This document shows, piece after piece, positions 1-8,911 of a DNA stretch of 64,000 bases; position 1 is the stretch's first letter, and every line of letters starts with the position of its first letter. Made by a program: the position numbers and the translations under genes. The DNA comes from Streptomyces sp. WMMC940 (GTDB lineage: Bacteria; Actinomycetota; Actinomycetes; Streptomycetales; Streptomycetaceae). Under the pieces are notes generated by a model. That model made no database searches and was not told the DNA's origin. It worked only from the letters and a program-made list of their open reading frames with translations. Where the stretch lies: the NCBI RefSeq assembly GCF_027460265.1, contig NZ_JAPZBC010000001.1, positions 6,932,001-6,996,000 on the forward strand, read 5' to 3'.

Positions 1-561
1 GAGATCGCCATCGACGGCCGCCCCCTGCCCGCCGAGGGCAGGGAACTCGCCAGGCTTCGCGCCGACGTCGGCATGGTCTTCCAGTCCTTCAACCTCTTCG
101 CGCACAAGACCGTCCTGCAGAACGTGACCCTCGGCCAGATCAAGGTCCGCGGGAAGGACCGAAGGAGTGCCGAGGAGCGGGCCCGCACCCTTCTGGACCG
201 CGTGGGCGTGGGGACGCAGGCCGACAAGTACCCCGCCCAGCTCTCCGGCGGACAGCAGCAGCGGGTGGCGATCGCCAGAGCGCTCGCCATGGACCCGAAG
301 ATCATGCTGTTCGACGAGCCGACCTCGGCCCTGGACCCGGAAATGATCAACGAGGTGCTGGAGGTCATGCGGCAGCTCGCCAGGGACGGGATGACCATGG
401 TGGTCGTCACCCATGAGATGGGGTTCGCCCGTTCGGCCGCCAACCGCGTGGTGTTCATGGCCGACGGCAGGATCGTGGAGGAGAGCACACCCGAAGAGTT
501 CTTCACCAACCCCCGTACCGACCGAGCCAAGGACTTCCTCTCGAAGATCCTCCACCACTGA
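1..561 (+). CDS. gluA: Glutamate-type amino-acid ABC transporter ATP-binding protein (5' truncated)
   Basis: The reading frame is open from the first base of the window, so the N-terminus including the Walker A loop is missing. About 186 residues remain. Visible motifs are the Q-loop region [16 protein letters not shown], the ABC signature [15 protein letters not shown], Walker [13 protein letters not shown] and the switch histidine in [10 protein letters not shown]. The sequence is typical of the GlnQ/GluA subfamily that energises polar amino-acid uptake at the inner face of the membrane. A binding lipoprotein and two permeases follow on the same strand, which matches the gluABCD order of actinobacteria. 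Substrate (glutamate) is inferred from gene order, not from the ATPase itself. Confidence 0.92.
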   Translation, partial: EIAIDGRPLPAEGRELARLRADVGMVFQSFNLFAHKTVLQNVTLGQIKVRGKDRRSAEERARTLLDRVGVGTQADKYPAQLSGGQQQRVAIARALAMDPKIMLFDEPTSALDPEMINEVLEVMRQLARDGMTMVVVTHEMGFARSAANRVVFMADGRIVEESTPEEFFTNPRTDRAKDFLSKILHH

Positions 562-638
562 GGCCCCGGCGCCCGCGGGCGCCCGCGCGTGACGTGCCGG
601 GACCACGCACCACCCAGCGATCCCCAGGGATGATCACC

Positions 639-1472
639 ATGATGCCTCGCAAGCTCTCCGCCGCGGCAGCCGCGGTGCTCGCGCTCGCACTCGCCGCCAC
701 GGCCTGCGGTTCGGACGGCGGCGGCGGTTCGGACGACGGGAAGAAGATCACCGTCGGAATCAAGTTCGACCAGCCCGGGGTCGGCCTGAAGACGCCGGAC
801 GGCGACTACGAGGGATTCGACGTCGACGTGGCCCGGTACGTGGCCGGGCAGCTCGGCTACGCCCCGTCCGACATCGTCTTCAAGGAGGCCAAGAGCGCCG
901 ACCGCGAGACGCTGCTCCAGCGCGGCGACGTCGACTTCATCGCGGCCTCGTACTCGATCAACGACGAGCGCCGCAAGAAGGTCGACTTCGCCGGGCCGTA
1001 CTTCCTGGCGCACCAGGACGTGCTCGTCCGGGCCGGCGACGCCTCCATCGCCAAGCCGTCCGACCTGAACGACAAGAAGCTCTGCTCGGTCACCGGCTCC
1101 ACCTCGGCGCAGAACGTCAAGACGAGGATCGCGCCACAGGCCCAGTTGCAGGAGTACGGCGGCTACTCCGAATGCCTGACTGGCCTGGAGAACAAGACCA
1201 TCGACGCGCTGACGACCGACGACGCGATCCTCGCCGGTTATGCCGCGCAGGACCAGTTCAAGGGCAAGTTCCGGCTGGGCGGTTTCAAGCTGAGCGACGA
1301 GTTCTACGGGATCGGGGTGAAGAAGGGCGACACCGAACTCAAGAACAAGATCAATGCTGCGCTGCAGAAGATGGTCCAGGACGGCTCCTGGAAGAAGGCG
1401 GTGGAGGCCAACTTCGGACCGGCCGGCTATCGGAGCGAACCCCCGCCGCGGATCGGTGTCCTCGCCGGCTGA
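639..1472 (+). CDS. gluB: Glutamate-binding lipoprotein of amino-acid ABC transporter
   Basis: A 277-residue extracytoplasmic receptor. It has a lipoprotein signal peptide with lipobox LAATAC, then a family 3 periplasmic-binding fold (start near KITVGIKFDQPG; signatures GFDVDVARY and DFIAASYSI). The ligand is probably glutamate/glutamine or aspartate. I place the start at the ATG that has AGGG about ten bases upstream. An upstream GTG at 594 and an ATG at 630 are in frame but would lengthen the signal peptide without a well-placed ribosome site; the ATG at 642 is an equal alternative. It lies between the ATPase and the permeases in one operon. Confidence 0.9.
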   Translation: MMPRKLSAAAAAVLALALAATACGSDGGGGSDDGKKITVGIKFDQPGVGLKTPDGDYEGFDVDVARYVAGQLGYAPSDIVFKEAKSADRETLLQRGDVDFIAASYSINDERRKKVDFAGPYFLAHQDVLVRAGDASIAKPSDLNDKKLCSVTGSTSAQNVKTRIAPQAQLQEYGGYSECLTGLENKTIDALTTDDAILAGYAAQDQFKGKFRLGGFKLSDEFYGIGVKKGDTELKNKINAALQKMVQDGSWKKAVEANFGPAGYRSEPPPRIGVLAG

Positions 1473-1544
1473 CCCGGGCCACCGGGACCGCTCAGACCAC
1501 CGGGACCGCTCAGGCCACCGAGACCACGTCACCGAGGCGCAATC

Positions 1545-2210
1545 GTGTTCGACTTCCTGCAGGGGTACGACGTGCTGGGGGCGTTCTGGGCGACCATCCG
1601 GCTCACCCTCTGGTCCGCGATCGGATCCCTGGTCTGGGGCACCGTGCTGGCCGCGATGCGGGTCAGCCCGGTGCCCGTGATGCGCGGCTTCGGCACCGGG
1701 TACGTCAACGTGCTCCGGAACATCCCGCTCACCGTGATCATCGTCTTCACGTCACTCGGGCTGTTCCAGACCCTGGGCGTCAGTCTCGGCGCCGACACCT
1801 TCGATGTGATCAACTTCCGGCTCGCCGTGCTCGGGCTGATCGCCTACACGTCGGCATTCGTCTGCGAGGCACTGCGGTCCGGCATCAACACCGTGCCCGT
1901 GGGCCAGGCGGAGGCGGCGCGTGCCCTCGGACTGAGCTTCGTCCAGGTGCTCACGCTCGTCGTCCTTCCCCAGGCCTTCCGCTCGGTCGTCGGCCCGCTC
2001 GCGAACGTGCTGATCGCCCTGACCAAGAACACCACCGTGGCCGCGGCCATCGGCGTCCCCGAGGCCGCGCTGCTGATGCGGGAGATGATCGAGAACGAGG
2101 CGCAGCTCATCCTCATCTCGGCCGTCTTCGCGGCGGGCTTCATCGTCCTCACCCTCCCCACCGGCCTGTTCCTCGGCTGGGTCGGCAAGAAGGTGGCGGT
2201 GAGGCGATGA
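1545..2210 (+). CDS. gluC: Amino-acid ABC transporter permease (first of pair)
   Basis: A 221-residue integral membrane protein with about five transmembrane helices and the EAA loop of His/Glu-type permeases (GQAEAARALGLSFVQ). It forms the translocation pore with the next gene product. The start is a GTG preceded by GAGG. The stop overlaps the start of the next gene (ATGA), so translation is probably coupled. The 72 bases upstream carry short direct repeats (CACCGGGACCGCTCAG-like, 1479-1520) of unknown meaning. Confidence 0.92.
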   Translation: MFDFLQGYDVLGAFWATIRLTLWSAIGSLVWGTVLAAMRVSPVPVMRGFGTGYVNVLRNIPLTVIIVFTSLGLFQTLGVSLGADTFDVINFRLAVLGLIAYTSAFVCEALRSGINTVPVGQAEAARALGLSFVQVLTLVVLPQAFRSVVGPLANVLIALTKNTTVAAAIGVPEAALLMREMIENEAQLILISAVFAAGFIVLTLPTGLFLGWVGKKVAVRR

Positions 2211-3121
2211 GCTCCGTCCTGTACGACGTCCCAGGGCCCCGGGCCAGGCGGCGCAACATGCTGTACACGCTGGGTTTCCTGGTCGTCCTCGCGGCCCTGG
2301 CGTGGTGGGTCCTCGCGGGCCTCGCCGGCAAGGGCCAGCTGGAGTGGTCCAAATGGGCGCCGTTCTTCACCGACTCCCGGGTGTGGAGGACCTATCTCCT
2401 GCCGGGGCTCGAGAACACCCTCGTCGCCGCGGCGCTCTCACTGGCGATCGCGCTGCCGCTCGGCGCGGTCCTCGGCATCGCCCGGCTGTCGGACCACTGG
2501 TGGGTGCGCGGCTCGGCGGGCGCGGTGGTGGAGTTCTTCCGCGCCATCCCCGTGCTGATCCTGATGCTGTTCGCCAACGCGGCCTACGCCGCGTTCTCCG
2601 ACATCAGCCCCGACACCCGGCCCCTGTACGCCGTGGTGACCGGTCTGGTGCTCTACAACTCCTCCGTGCTCGCCGAGGTCGTCCGGGCCGGGATCCTGGC
2701 ACTGCCCCTGGGCCAGTCGGACGCGGCCAGGGCGATCGGCATGCGCAAGGGCCAGACGATGCGTTACGTGCTGCTGCCGCAGTCGGTGACGGCCATGCTC
2801 CCGGCGATCGTCAGCCAGATGGTGGTGATCGTGAAGGACACCGCCCTGGGCGGCGCGATGCTCGGCTTCGCCGACCTCCTGGCGTCGGTACGGCCGATGA
2901 GCGCCAACTACGGCGCCAACACCATCGCCGCCTTCACCGTCGTCGCCGTGATCTTCATCGTGCTGAACTTCGCGCTCACCTCGTTCGCGGCCCGGCTGGA
3001 GAGCCGGCTCCGGCGCGGCAGGAGGTCCACCGGCGCGGTGGTGGCCGCGGACGCGGTGGAGGAGCTGGCGACGCCGGGCGAGCACGTCGGACGCAAGCCG
3101 GAGCCGCCGGAGCGGCCCTGA
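2207..3121 (+). CDS. gluD: Amino-acid ABC transporter permease (second of pair)
   Basis: A 304-residue permease, longer than GluC because of a cytoplasmic N-terminus of about 25 residues and a charged C-terminal tail. EAA-loop GQSDAARAIGMRKGQ and the conserved KDTALG segment are visible. The ATG overlaps the gluC stop codon. This appears to be the last gene of the operon; no clear U-tract terminator follows, as is usual in this genus. Confidence 0.92.
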   Translation: MSSVLYDVPGPRARRRNMLYTLGFLVVLAALAWWVLAGLAGKGQLEWSKWAPFFTDSRVWRTYLLPGLENTLVAAALSLAIALPLGAVLGIARLSDHWWVRGSAGAVVEFFRAIPVLILMLFANAAYAAFSDISPDTRPLYAVVTGLVLYNSSVLAEVVRAGILALPLGQSDAARAIGMRKGQTMRYVLLPQSVTAMLPAIVSQMVVIVKDTALGGAMLGFADLLASVRPMSANYGANTIAAFTVVAVIFIVLNFALTSFAARLESRLRRGRRSTGAVVAADAVEELATPGEHVGRKPEPPERP

Positions 3122-3412
3122 CGCACGGTCCGCCGATTTGCCGCCGCGCCGGAGCGGAGACGGGGAGGACCGCCGCGCCCGGCTTCCCGGCCCACCGCGC
3201 ACTCTTGCCGGATGTGCCGTGCTTGCGGATGTGCCGTGCCGGTCGCGGGACCCCCTGCGCGGGGCTTCCCCAACCACCGCGACCATCAGGAGCGGCCCCG
3301 GCAAGGCGACACGCGATCGTCGCTCCCGCCCGGAGCCCATCGGGGCTAGTTGCTGCTCCGGATGACCGCGGGGCGGTTGAGCGGACCGCCGCCCGTGCAA
3401 CTAGTCAGGGAC
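3122..3412. other. Intergenic region with a 17-bp-period direct repeat
   Basis: No gene seen here. Positions 3210-3239 hold two copies of GGATGTGCCGTGC spaced 17 bases apart. A CCCC/GGGG hairpin lies near 3253-3271. The right-hand end carries an 8-bp inverted repeat described separately. Confidence 0.6.
3346..3404. promoter_or_regulatory. 8-bp inverted repeat with 43-base spacer before the membrane protein gene
   Basis: CTAGTTGC at 3346-3353 is exactly complementary to GCAACTAG at 3397-3404. The spacer contains a second, GC-rich inverted pair (GGGGCGG / CCGCC). The right arm ends nine bases before the proposed start of the membrane protein gene. It could be two operator half-sites or a stem-loop in the leader. 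The regulator is unknown. Confidence 0.4.
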
Positions 3413-4939
3413 ATGGCCGTCGGCGCATCTCATATGACCGTTCCGCGTGAACCGGGTGACTCCTCAGGGCAGCACGGCCGGGGGAGAGGCGGCCGCCTGC
3501 GGCTCCCCTCCCCCGTCACCGCCGGTGCCTCGCTCCTCGCCGCGCTGCCGCTCGCGCTGCTGGCGACGGCCGCCTGGCTCGGCCGCCATGTGCGTCCCAG
3601 CGCCGACGAATGGTGCTTCCTGCCCGTGGTGCGCGACCAGGGCATCGGCGGGATGATCGGGAAGTTCTACGTCACCGACAACGGCCGCGTCGGCAACGGC
3701 CTCCTCGTCGGGCTGTACGCCCGGTTCCCCGTGGCGGGCCACCAGTGGTACGCGGCAGTGAGCGCGCTGTTCGTCCTGGCCGTGCTGTGGGCCCTCGTCG
3801 TCCTGCTGCTGCGCCGCGCACGCCGGTCGGTGCCGCGCGGAGTCGCGCCGCTCGTCGCCGCGATGGCCACCGCGGTCTTCCTCCTCGCGACCCCCAACAC
3901 CTACAAGACCCTCTACTGGCCGGCGGGGTCCGTCTCGCACACCGTGGCCCCCGCGCTGGCCTGCGCCGCCGTCCTCCCGGCGCTGGCCGCCGGGACACGG
4001 CGCCGCCGTGCCGTCGCCCTGGCCGTCGCGGCCACCGCCGGGGTCTTCACGGGCACCCTCTCCGAGGAGACCTCGGTCGTGGCGCTGGTGGTCCTCGGGG
4101 GACTGCTGCTGTTCGGCCGCCGGCTCGTCACCGACCGGGTGTGGCCCTTCCTGCGGACGTGGGCGCTGACCGCCGCGACGGGAATCGCGGTCGGCACCGC
4201 CGTGCTGATGACCTCGCCGGGCTCCCTCCGCAGGCGCGAACGCTTCGGCGCCGAGACCACCTCGATCCTGGCGCCGGACTCCCTGCTCGCCTCGGCCCGC
4301 GGCTTCGCCCGGATCACGGAGACCGTCCTGACGACCTGGGAGTACGGGGGAGTCCTCGCCGCCGGAGTCCTGCTCGGCCTGCTCGTCCGTCCCGCCCGCG
4401 CCGGGACCGGTCCGGCCGTGCTGCGCCCGTGCCGCCCGCTGCCGCTCGCCTGCGCGGGCGTGCTCGCCGTCCTGGTCTCCGGCTATCTCTGCACCGTCGT
4501 CACCTATCCGGTCTTCGGCCCGCGCGTCGTGACCGCCGCCCGTACCTGGAACGACTACCTGCTCCTGTACGTCCTGGTGCTCGCCGGCGTGGGCGCCCTG
4601 CTGGGCCGGGCGCTGCGGGGGCGCGGCGCCCGGCCGTGGACGGTGGTGACGGCCGCGGCGGCCGCGGCGGCGCTCTACGCCGCGTCCGTCGTGGGGATGG
4701 CCCTGCCGCTGCACCATCTGGGCGGGGACATGCGGGTACGGGCCGGGCAGTGGGACCGTCAGGACACGGCGCTGCGCGCGGCGGCGGCGCGCGGGGCGGA
4801 GGTCGCGCCGTACACCCCGACCCCGGTCGCCGGGATGCTCGAACCGTTCCGCAACGGGGGCCGCATCGCCTGGCCCGCCCGGTGTGTCGCCGAGTACTAC
4901 GGGCTGGAGCGGGTCACTCGCTCGACGCGGGTTCCGTGA
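3413..4939 (+). CDS. Polytopic membrane protein, DUF6056-like, probable glycan-related
   Basis: About 508 residues with ten or more hydrophobic helices. After the first helix comes an extracytoplasmic acidic motif (PSADEWCF) followed by [16 protein letters not shown]. That pattern resembles DUF6056-type and GT-C-like membrane proteins that act on lipid-linked sugars, but I cannot prove a catalytic function. The start is uncertain: ATG 3413 has AGGG very close to it, and ATG 3434 has no ribosome site. The 3' end overlaps the convergent GtrA-like gene by 26 bases. The neighbouring flippase-like protein and glycosyltransferase make cell-envelope glycosylation the likeliest context. Confidence 0.7.
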   Translation: MAVGASHMTVPREPGDSSGQHGRGRGGRLRLPSPVTAGASLLAALPLALLATAAWLGRHVRPSADEWCFLPVVRDQGIGGMIGKFYVTDNGRVGNGLLVGLYARFPVAGHQWYAAVSALFVLAVLWALVVLLLRRARRSVPRGVAPLVAAMATAVFLLATPNTYKTLYWPAGSVSHTVAPALACAAVLPALAAGTRRRRAVALAVAATAGVFTGTLSEETSVVALVVLGGLLLFGRRLVTDRVWPFLRTWALTAATGIAVGTAVLMTSPGSLRRRERFGAETTSILAPDSLLASARGFARITETVLTTWEYGGVLAAGVLLGLLVRPARAGTGPAVLRPCRPLPLACAGVLAVLVSGYLCTVVTYPVFGPRVVTAARTWNDYLLLYVLVLAGVGALLGRALRGRGARPWTVVTAAAAAAALYAASVVGMALPLHHLGGDMRVRAGQWDRQDTALRAAAARGAEVAPYTPTPVAGMLEPFRNGGRIAWPARCVAEYYGLERVTRSTRVP

Positions 4940-5324
4940 CGGTCCGCCGGGCACCCGACGTGATCGCCCAGCGTGCGACCAGGAACGACAGCGGGGTGAC
5001 GAGAACCCCGGCGGCGACCGCCGCGAGATGCTCGTCCATGCCCAGCCGGCTGACGGCCAGATGGAGCAGCACTCCGCTTCCCACGAGACCGGCCGCCCCC
5101 GACAGCGGATAGCGCACGAAGCCGCGCCACGTCGGCCGGGTGCGGAGGGTGACGTACGAGTTGAGCAGGAACGAGCCCGTGACGCCCACCCCGTACGCCA
5201 GGGCGTGCGCGACCAGGTACGACAGCCACAGCAGGAGCAGGGCGTACACCCCGTAGTACACCCCGGTGTTGACCACCCCGATCACGGCGAAGACGGCGAA
5301 CTGCCGCAGGACGGCGGTGTTCAC
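4914..5324 (-). CDS. GtrA family membrane protein
   Basis: A 136-residue protein with four transmembrane helices and the GtrA pattern ([16 protein letters not shown] near the N-terminus, then [11 protein letters not shown]). GtrA-family proteins are thought to flip polyprenyl-phosphate-linked sugars across the membrane. The GTG start overlaps the stop of the upstream glycosyltransferase (GTGA), which indicates translational coupling and a shared pathway. A longer frame exists upstream but is the antisense shadow of the glycosyltransferase. Confidence 0.88.
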   Translation of the reverse strand: MNTAVLRQFAVFAVIGVVNTGVYYGVYALLLLWLSYLVAHALAYGVGVTGSFLLNSYVTLRTRPTWRGFVRYPLSGAAGLVGSGVLLHLAVSRLGMDEHLAAVAAGVLVTPLSFLVARWAITSGARRTVTEPASSE

Positions 5325-6310
5325 CGGCGGGGCCGGGACTGCGCCGCGGCCGCCGGGGGAGCACCGTCCCCGGGCCGGGGCGAGGCGGCGTCGCTCTCGG
5401 CCACGACGTAGTGCGGCCGCCGTTTCGCCTCGTGGTAGATCCGGCCGACGTACTCGCCGATGACGCCGAGGGTCGCGAGCTGGATGCCGCTCAGGCCGAC
5501 GATGGCGGTGATGAGCGTCGCGTACCCGGGTGTCTCGACGCCGTCGAGCACCGCGTTCGCGACGATCCACACCGCGTAGCCCAGGGCGGACAGGAAGAGC
5601 CAGAGTCCGGTGTGGATCGCCAGGCGCAGCGGACGGGTGTTGAAGGACAGCAGTCCGTCGATCCCGTAGTCGAGCAGGCGTCTGCCGCCCCACTTGGAAC
5701 TGCCCGCGGCCCGCTCGACGTTGCGGTAGGTGAAACCGGCCGTCGGGAACCCGATCCAGGAGAAGAGCCCCTTGGAGAAGCGGTTGCTCTCCGGAAGCGA
5801 CAGCACGGCCTCCACGGCGCGGCGCGACAGCAGCCGGAAGTCGCCCTCCCCGTCCGCGATCTCCACGTCCATGAAGTGTCGCACCATCCGGTAGTAGGCC
5901 CGGCTCAGCGCCGAGCGCACGGCGCCCTCGCCCGTGCGGTCACGACGGGCGACGACCTGGTCGTAGCCGTGCCGGTACAGCTCCAGCATCCGGGGCACCA
6001 GCTCGGGGGGATGCTGCAGATCGGCGTCCATGAGCACCACCGCGTCGCCCCGGGCCATCCGCATCCCGGCGAGCAGTGCGGCCTCCTTGCCGAAGTTGCG
6101 GCTGAAGGAGGAGTAGCGCACGTACGGCGAAGCCGCGGCGAGCGCCCTCAGCCGGTCGGCGGTCCCGTCGCCGCTCCCGTCGTCGACGTAGCAGATCTCG
6201 AAGCGCTCCCCGGTCGGCTCCAGCGCGGCGACCAGCGCCGTGTGGAAGGCGTCGAGCACCTCGCTCTCGTCGAAGCAGGGGACGACGACCGTCAGCTGGG
6301 GATGTGGCAT
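5321..6310 (-). CDS. Family 2 glycosyltransferase, polyprenyl-phosphate sugar synthase (GtrB/DPM1-like)
   Basis: A 329-residue GT-A enzyme. The N-terminal Rossmann segment [14 protein letters not shown], the DDGSGDGT motif and the metal-binding DADLQHPPE are clear. Two C-terminal transmembrane helices (about 232-290) anchor it. Family knowledge: it transfers a sugar from a nucleotide donor to undecaprenyl/decaprenyl phosphate on the cytoplasmic face, and a GtrA partner then flips the product. The start is the ATG giving the standard N-terminus; GGAGG lies unusually close to it (one base). Coupled to the GtrA gene downstream. The 310 bases upstream hold no gene, only a short GGAGCC-type tandem repeat near 6455-6478. 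Confidence 0.9.
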   Translation of the reverse strand: MPHPQLTVVVPCFDESEVLDAFHTALVAALEPTGERFEICYVDDGSGDGTADRLRALAAASPYVRYSSFSRNFGKEAALLAGMRMARGDAVVLMDADLQHPPELVPRMLELYRHGYDQVVARRDRTGEGAVRSALSRAYYRMVRHFMDVEIADGEGDFRLLSRRAVEAVLSLPESNRFSKGLFSWIGFPTAGFTYRNVERAAGSSKWGGRRLLDYGIDGLLSFNTRPLRLAIHTGLWLFLSALGYAVWIVANAVLDGVETPGYATLITAIVGLSGIQLATLGVIGEYVGRIYHEAKRRPHYVVAESDAASPRPGDGAPPAAAAQSRPRR

Positions 6311-6558
6311 GCCTCCAGTGGAACGCGGAAAGGGCCGCCCGGCCGCGGTACCTACTCCGCACGAGTGTGTCGGGGGCGCGATCGCCGGGCGGTGACGCGC
6401 GGGAGCCGCGGATGCCCCAGGTGCGGCGGCGGAGGACACCCGCATCCGCATTCGGAGCCGGAGCCGGAGCCGGAGTGGTCGGGCCGGCTCGCCGCGGCCC
6501 TGTGTCCCGGAGCGGCGGCAGCGCGTCGCCCGGACCGGTTCGCCACGGACGACACGCA

Positions 6559-6609
6559 CGGGCGCGGCCGGCCTCCGCACGTGATGCGCACGAGGACCGG
6601 CCGCGCCCG
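6559..6609 (-). terminator. Strong 13-bp hairpin downstream of the sugar transport operon
   Basis: CGGGCGCGGCCGG (6559-6571) is perfectly complementary to 6597-6609 with a 25-base loop. It starts 12 bases after the stop codon of the MalG-like permease on the minus strand. There is no T-run, as is common for Streptomyces terminators. Confidence 0.65.
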
Positions 6610-6620
6610 GAGGTCGGGCC

Positions 6621-7535
6621 TCACTTGACCGAACCGGCCATCACTCCCTGGACGAAGTGCCGCTGGAAGGCGAAGAACACCACCACAGGCACGACCAGCG
6701 ACAGGAACGCGCCAGGTGCCAGCACGTCGATGTTGCTGCCGAACTGCCGTACCTGCGACTGGAGTTCCACCGTGAGTGGCTGCGACGAACTGTCCGCGAA
6801 GAGCAGTGCCACGAGCATGTCGTTCCAGACCCAGAGGAACTGGAAGATCGCCAGGCTGGCGATCGCCGGACGTCCCACCGGCAGAACCAGCCGGGTGAAG
6901 ATCCGCCACTCGCTGCCGCCGTCCATCCGCGCCGCCTCCAGCATCTCCCGGGGGATGTCCGCGAAGTAGTTCCGCAGCAGGAAGACGGCGAACGGCAGCC
7001 CGTAGGCCACGTGGAACAGCACCACGCCGGGGATCGTGCCGAACAGCCCCAGTTGGCCGAAGAGTTTGGCGACCGGCAGCAGACCCACCTGGACCGGTAC
7101 CACGAGCAGCGCCACCACGAGCAGGAAGATCCAGTCCCGGCCCGGGAACTCCAACCAGGCGAAGGCGTATCCGGCGAGCGCCGCCAGGACGATGACCAGG
7201 GCGGTCGTCGGCACCGAAATCAGCACGGTGTTCCAGAACGCCTGGGTGATGCCCGCGTTCCCCAGCAGCTCCGTGTAGTTGTCGAAGGACAGCTGCCCGG
7301 GGCTGGTCAGCGTGGTCCACCAGCCGCTGGCCGCGTTGTCCTGGGGCGTACGCAGCGAGGACAGCAGCAGACCGGCGAGCGGGGTGATCCAGACCAGGCC
7401 GATCACCACCAGGAGGGCCTGGACCACGCCGTTGCCGAGCCAGCGGCCGAGCCGGCTGCCGGACTTCGCCCGAGCCGTGCCGCCGGGGGCGGCCGGCTCC
7501 TGCACGGCGGCGGGGTCGGTGAGGGTGGCGCTCAT
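6621..7535 (-). CDS. Carbohydrate ABC transporter permease (MalG/AglG-like)
   Basis: A 304-residue inner-membrane permease with six helices and the EAA loop [17 protein letters not shown]. The C-terminus ends QGVMAGSVK, typical of MalG-type subunits. The ATG start has AGGAG seven bases upstream and overlaps the MalF stop codon (ATGA). With the MalF-like, binding protein and alpha-glucosidase genes it forms an alpha-glucoside uptake and hydrolysis operon. No dedicated ATPase is present; in Streptomyces the shared MsiK ATPase usually serves such systems (family knowledge). Confidence 0.93.
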   Translation of the reverse strand: MSATLTDPAAVQEPAAPGGTARAKSGSRLGRWLGNGVVQALLVVIGLVWITPLAGLLLSSLRTPQDNAASGWWTTLTSPGQLSFDNYTELLGNAGITQAFWNTVLISVPTTALVIVLAALAGYAFAWLEFPGRDWIFLLVVALLVVPVQVGLLPVAKLFGQLGLFGTIPGVVLFHVAYGLPFAVFLLRNYFADIPREMLEAARMDGGSEWRIFTRLVLPVGRPAIASLAIFQFLWVWNDMLVALLFADSSSQPLTVELQSQVRQFGSNIDVLAPGAFLSLVVPVVVFFAFQRHFVQGVMAGSVK

Positions 7536-8905
7536 GACTGACTCCTGCGGAAACGGCGGACGTTGAAGACCATGGCGGGGATCACCAGCAGCAGGAGCAG
7601 GACGCCGAGCGCGCTGCCGAGCCCCTGGTCGTTGCCGCCGCCGAAGGACACCAGCCACATCTGGGTCGCCAGTACCGTGGCGTCCTCCTGCACCGGCCCG
7701 GGCGCGATGATGTAGACGAGGTCGAAGACCTTCATCACATTGATCACCAACGTCACGAAGACCACGGTCAGGATGGGCGCGAGCAGCGGGACGGTGATCC
7801 GGCGGAACACCTGCCACTCGTTGGCCCCGTCCATCCGGGCCGCCTCGAGCGTGTCGCGCGGCAGCGAGGACAGCCCGGCGCCGATGAGCACCATCGCGAA
7901 CCCCGTCCAGATCCACAGGTAGGCGCCGATGATGGCCGGGGTGACCAGCGCGGGCCCGAGCCAGGAGACCCCCTCGTAGGGCGGCGCGAAGTTCGCCGCG
8001 GGCAGCCGCACCGTGTAGGAGCCCGCCTCCAGGTCCCGGAAGGCGAAGGAGCCGTCGGCCGCGGTGGTGGCGGAGGCGACGGTCCTGCCGTCCCGGACCG
8101 CCTCGACGGTCATCCGCGGCAGCCCGCTCTCGGTACGGTCGACCGTGCCCTGCTCACCGCCCCCGCCGGGGGTGAAGTCCAGATAGACGACGCCGGTCAG
8201 CTCACCGGCGCCCGCCTGCTTCCGCGCCGCCCCGTACGCGGGGCGCGCCTCCTCCGGGATCTCCGCGGGCTTCACACCGACGAGCCCGAGCGTGAGCACG
8301 TCTCCCGGTGACGCCGCACCGATCGTGGCGTAGGACCCGTCGGGCCCCTTGGCGAGGCCCTGTCCGTCCCTGGCTCGTGCGGTCGGGTACGGCGACGAGC
8401 CCTCGAAGGCGTCGTGCACGCCGACCACGGCCGCGTTGAGCACGCCCTTGTCCGGGTCCTCCTCGTAGGCGAGCCGGAAGATGATGCCGGCGGCGAGGAA
8501 GGAGACGGCCATCGGCATGAACAGCAGCAGCTTGAACGCCGTGGCCCAGCGCACCTTCTCCACCAGGACGGCCAGGATCAGCCCGAGTCCGGTGAGCAGG
8601 GTCGGCGCGACGACGACCCAGATGGCGCTGTTGCGGACCGCCTTGAGCGTGGCCGGATCGCGGAACATCTCGGCGTAGTTGCCGGCGCCGACGAACCGGG
8701 TGCCGGAGGCGTCGAAGAAGCTGCGCCCCACCGAGAACAGCACCGGGTAGACGACGAGCGCGCCGAGCAGCAGCAGCGCCGGGAGCACGAAGGCCAGGGC
8801 GACGATCCGCCGGCGCCGCCGGGCGCGCTGCCGGGGATCCCCGGCCCTCGTCGGCCGGGGCCGCCCCGCGGACGGGGCGGCCGGTGGTGTGGTGACTTCG
8901 GTCAT
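7532..8905 (-). CDS. Carbohydrate ABC transporter permease (MalF/AglF-like) with inserted beta domain
   Basis: A 457-residue permease; ordinary actinobacterial MalF-like subunits are about 300. Helices 1-3 lie in residues 35-147, and the EAA loop ([16 protein letters not shown]) lies near 352. Between helices 3 and 4, residues about 165-306 are an extra extracytoplasmic segment. It ends in a transthyretin/Cna_B-like strand pattern (MTVEAVRDGRTVASATTAAD, then GSFAFRDLEAGSYTVRLP). The insert follows the topological position of the large P2 loop of E. coli MalF, but its sequence is of a different type. It may contact the binding protein. Coupled to MalG by an ATGA overlap. Confidence 0.92.
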   Translation of the reverse strand: MTEVTTPPAAPSAGRPRPTRAGDPRQRARRRRRIVALAFVLPALLLLGALVVYPVLFSVGRSFFDASGTRFVGAGNYAEMFRDPATLKAVRNSAIWVVVAPTLLTGLGLILAVLVEKVRWATAFKLLLFMPMAVSFLAAGIIFRLAYEEDPDKGVLNAAVVGVHDAFEGSSPYPTARARDGQGLAKGPDGSYATIGAASPGDVLTLGLVGVKPAEIPEEARPAYGAARKQAGAGELTGVVYLDFTPGGGGEQGTVDRTESGLPRMTVEAVRDGRTVASATTAADGSFAFRDLEAGSYTVRLPAANFAPPYEGVSWLGPALVTPAIIGAYLWIWTGFAMVLIGAGLSSLPRDTLEAARMDGANEWQVFRRITVPLLAPILTVVFVTLVINVMKVFDLVYIIAPGPVQEDATVLATQMWLVSFGGGNDQGLGSALGVLLLLLVIPAMVFNVRRFRRSQS

Positions 8906-8911
8906 GGGACG

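Noticed and set aside
1172..3121. 649-codon frame fusing out-of-frame gluB/gluC sequence with gluD
   Set aside because: Only the part from 2207 is a protein (gluD); the upstream part is the wrong frame of gluB and gluC.
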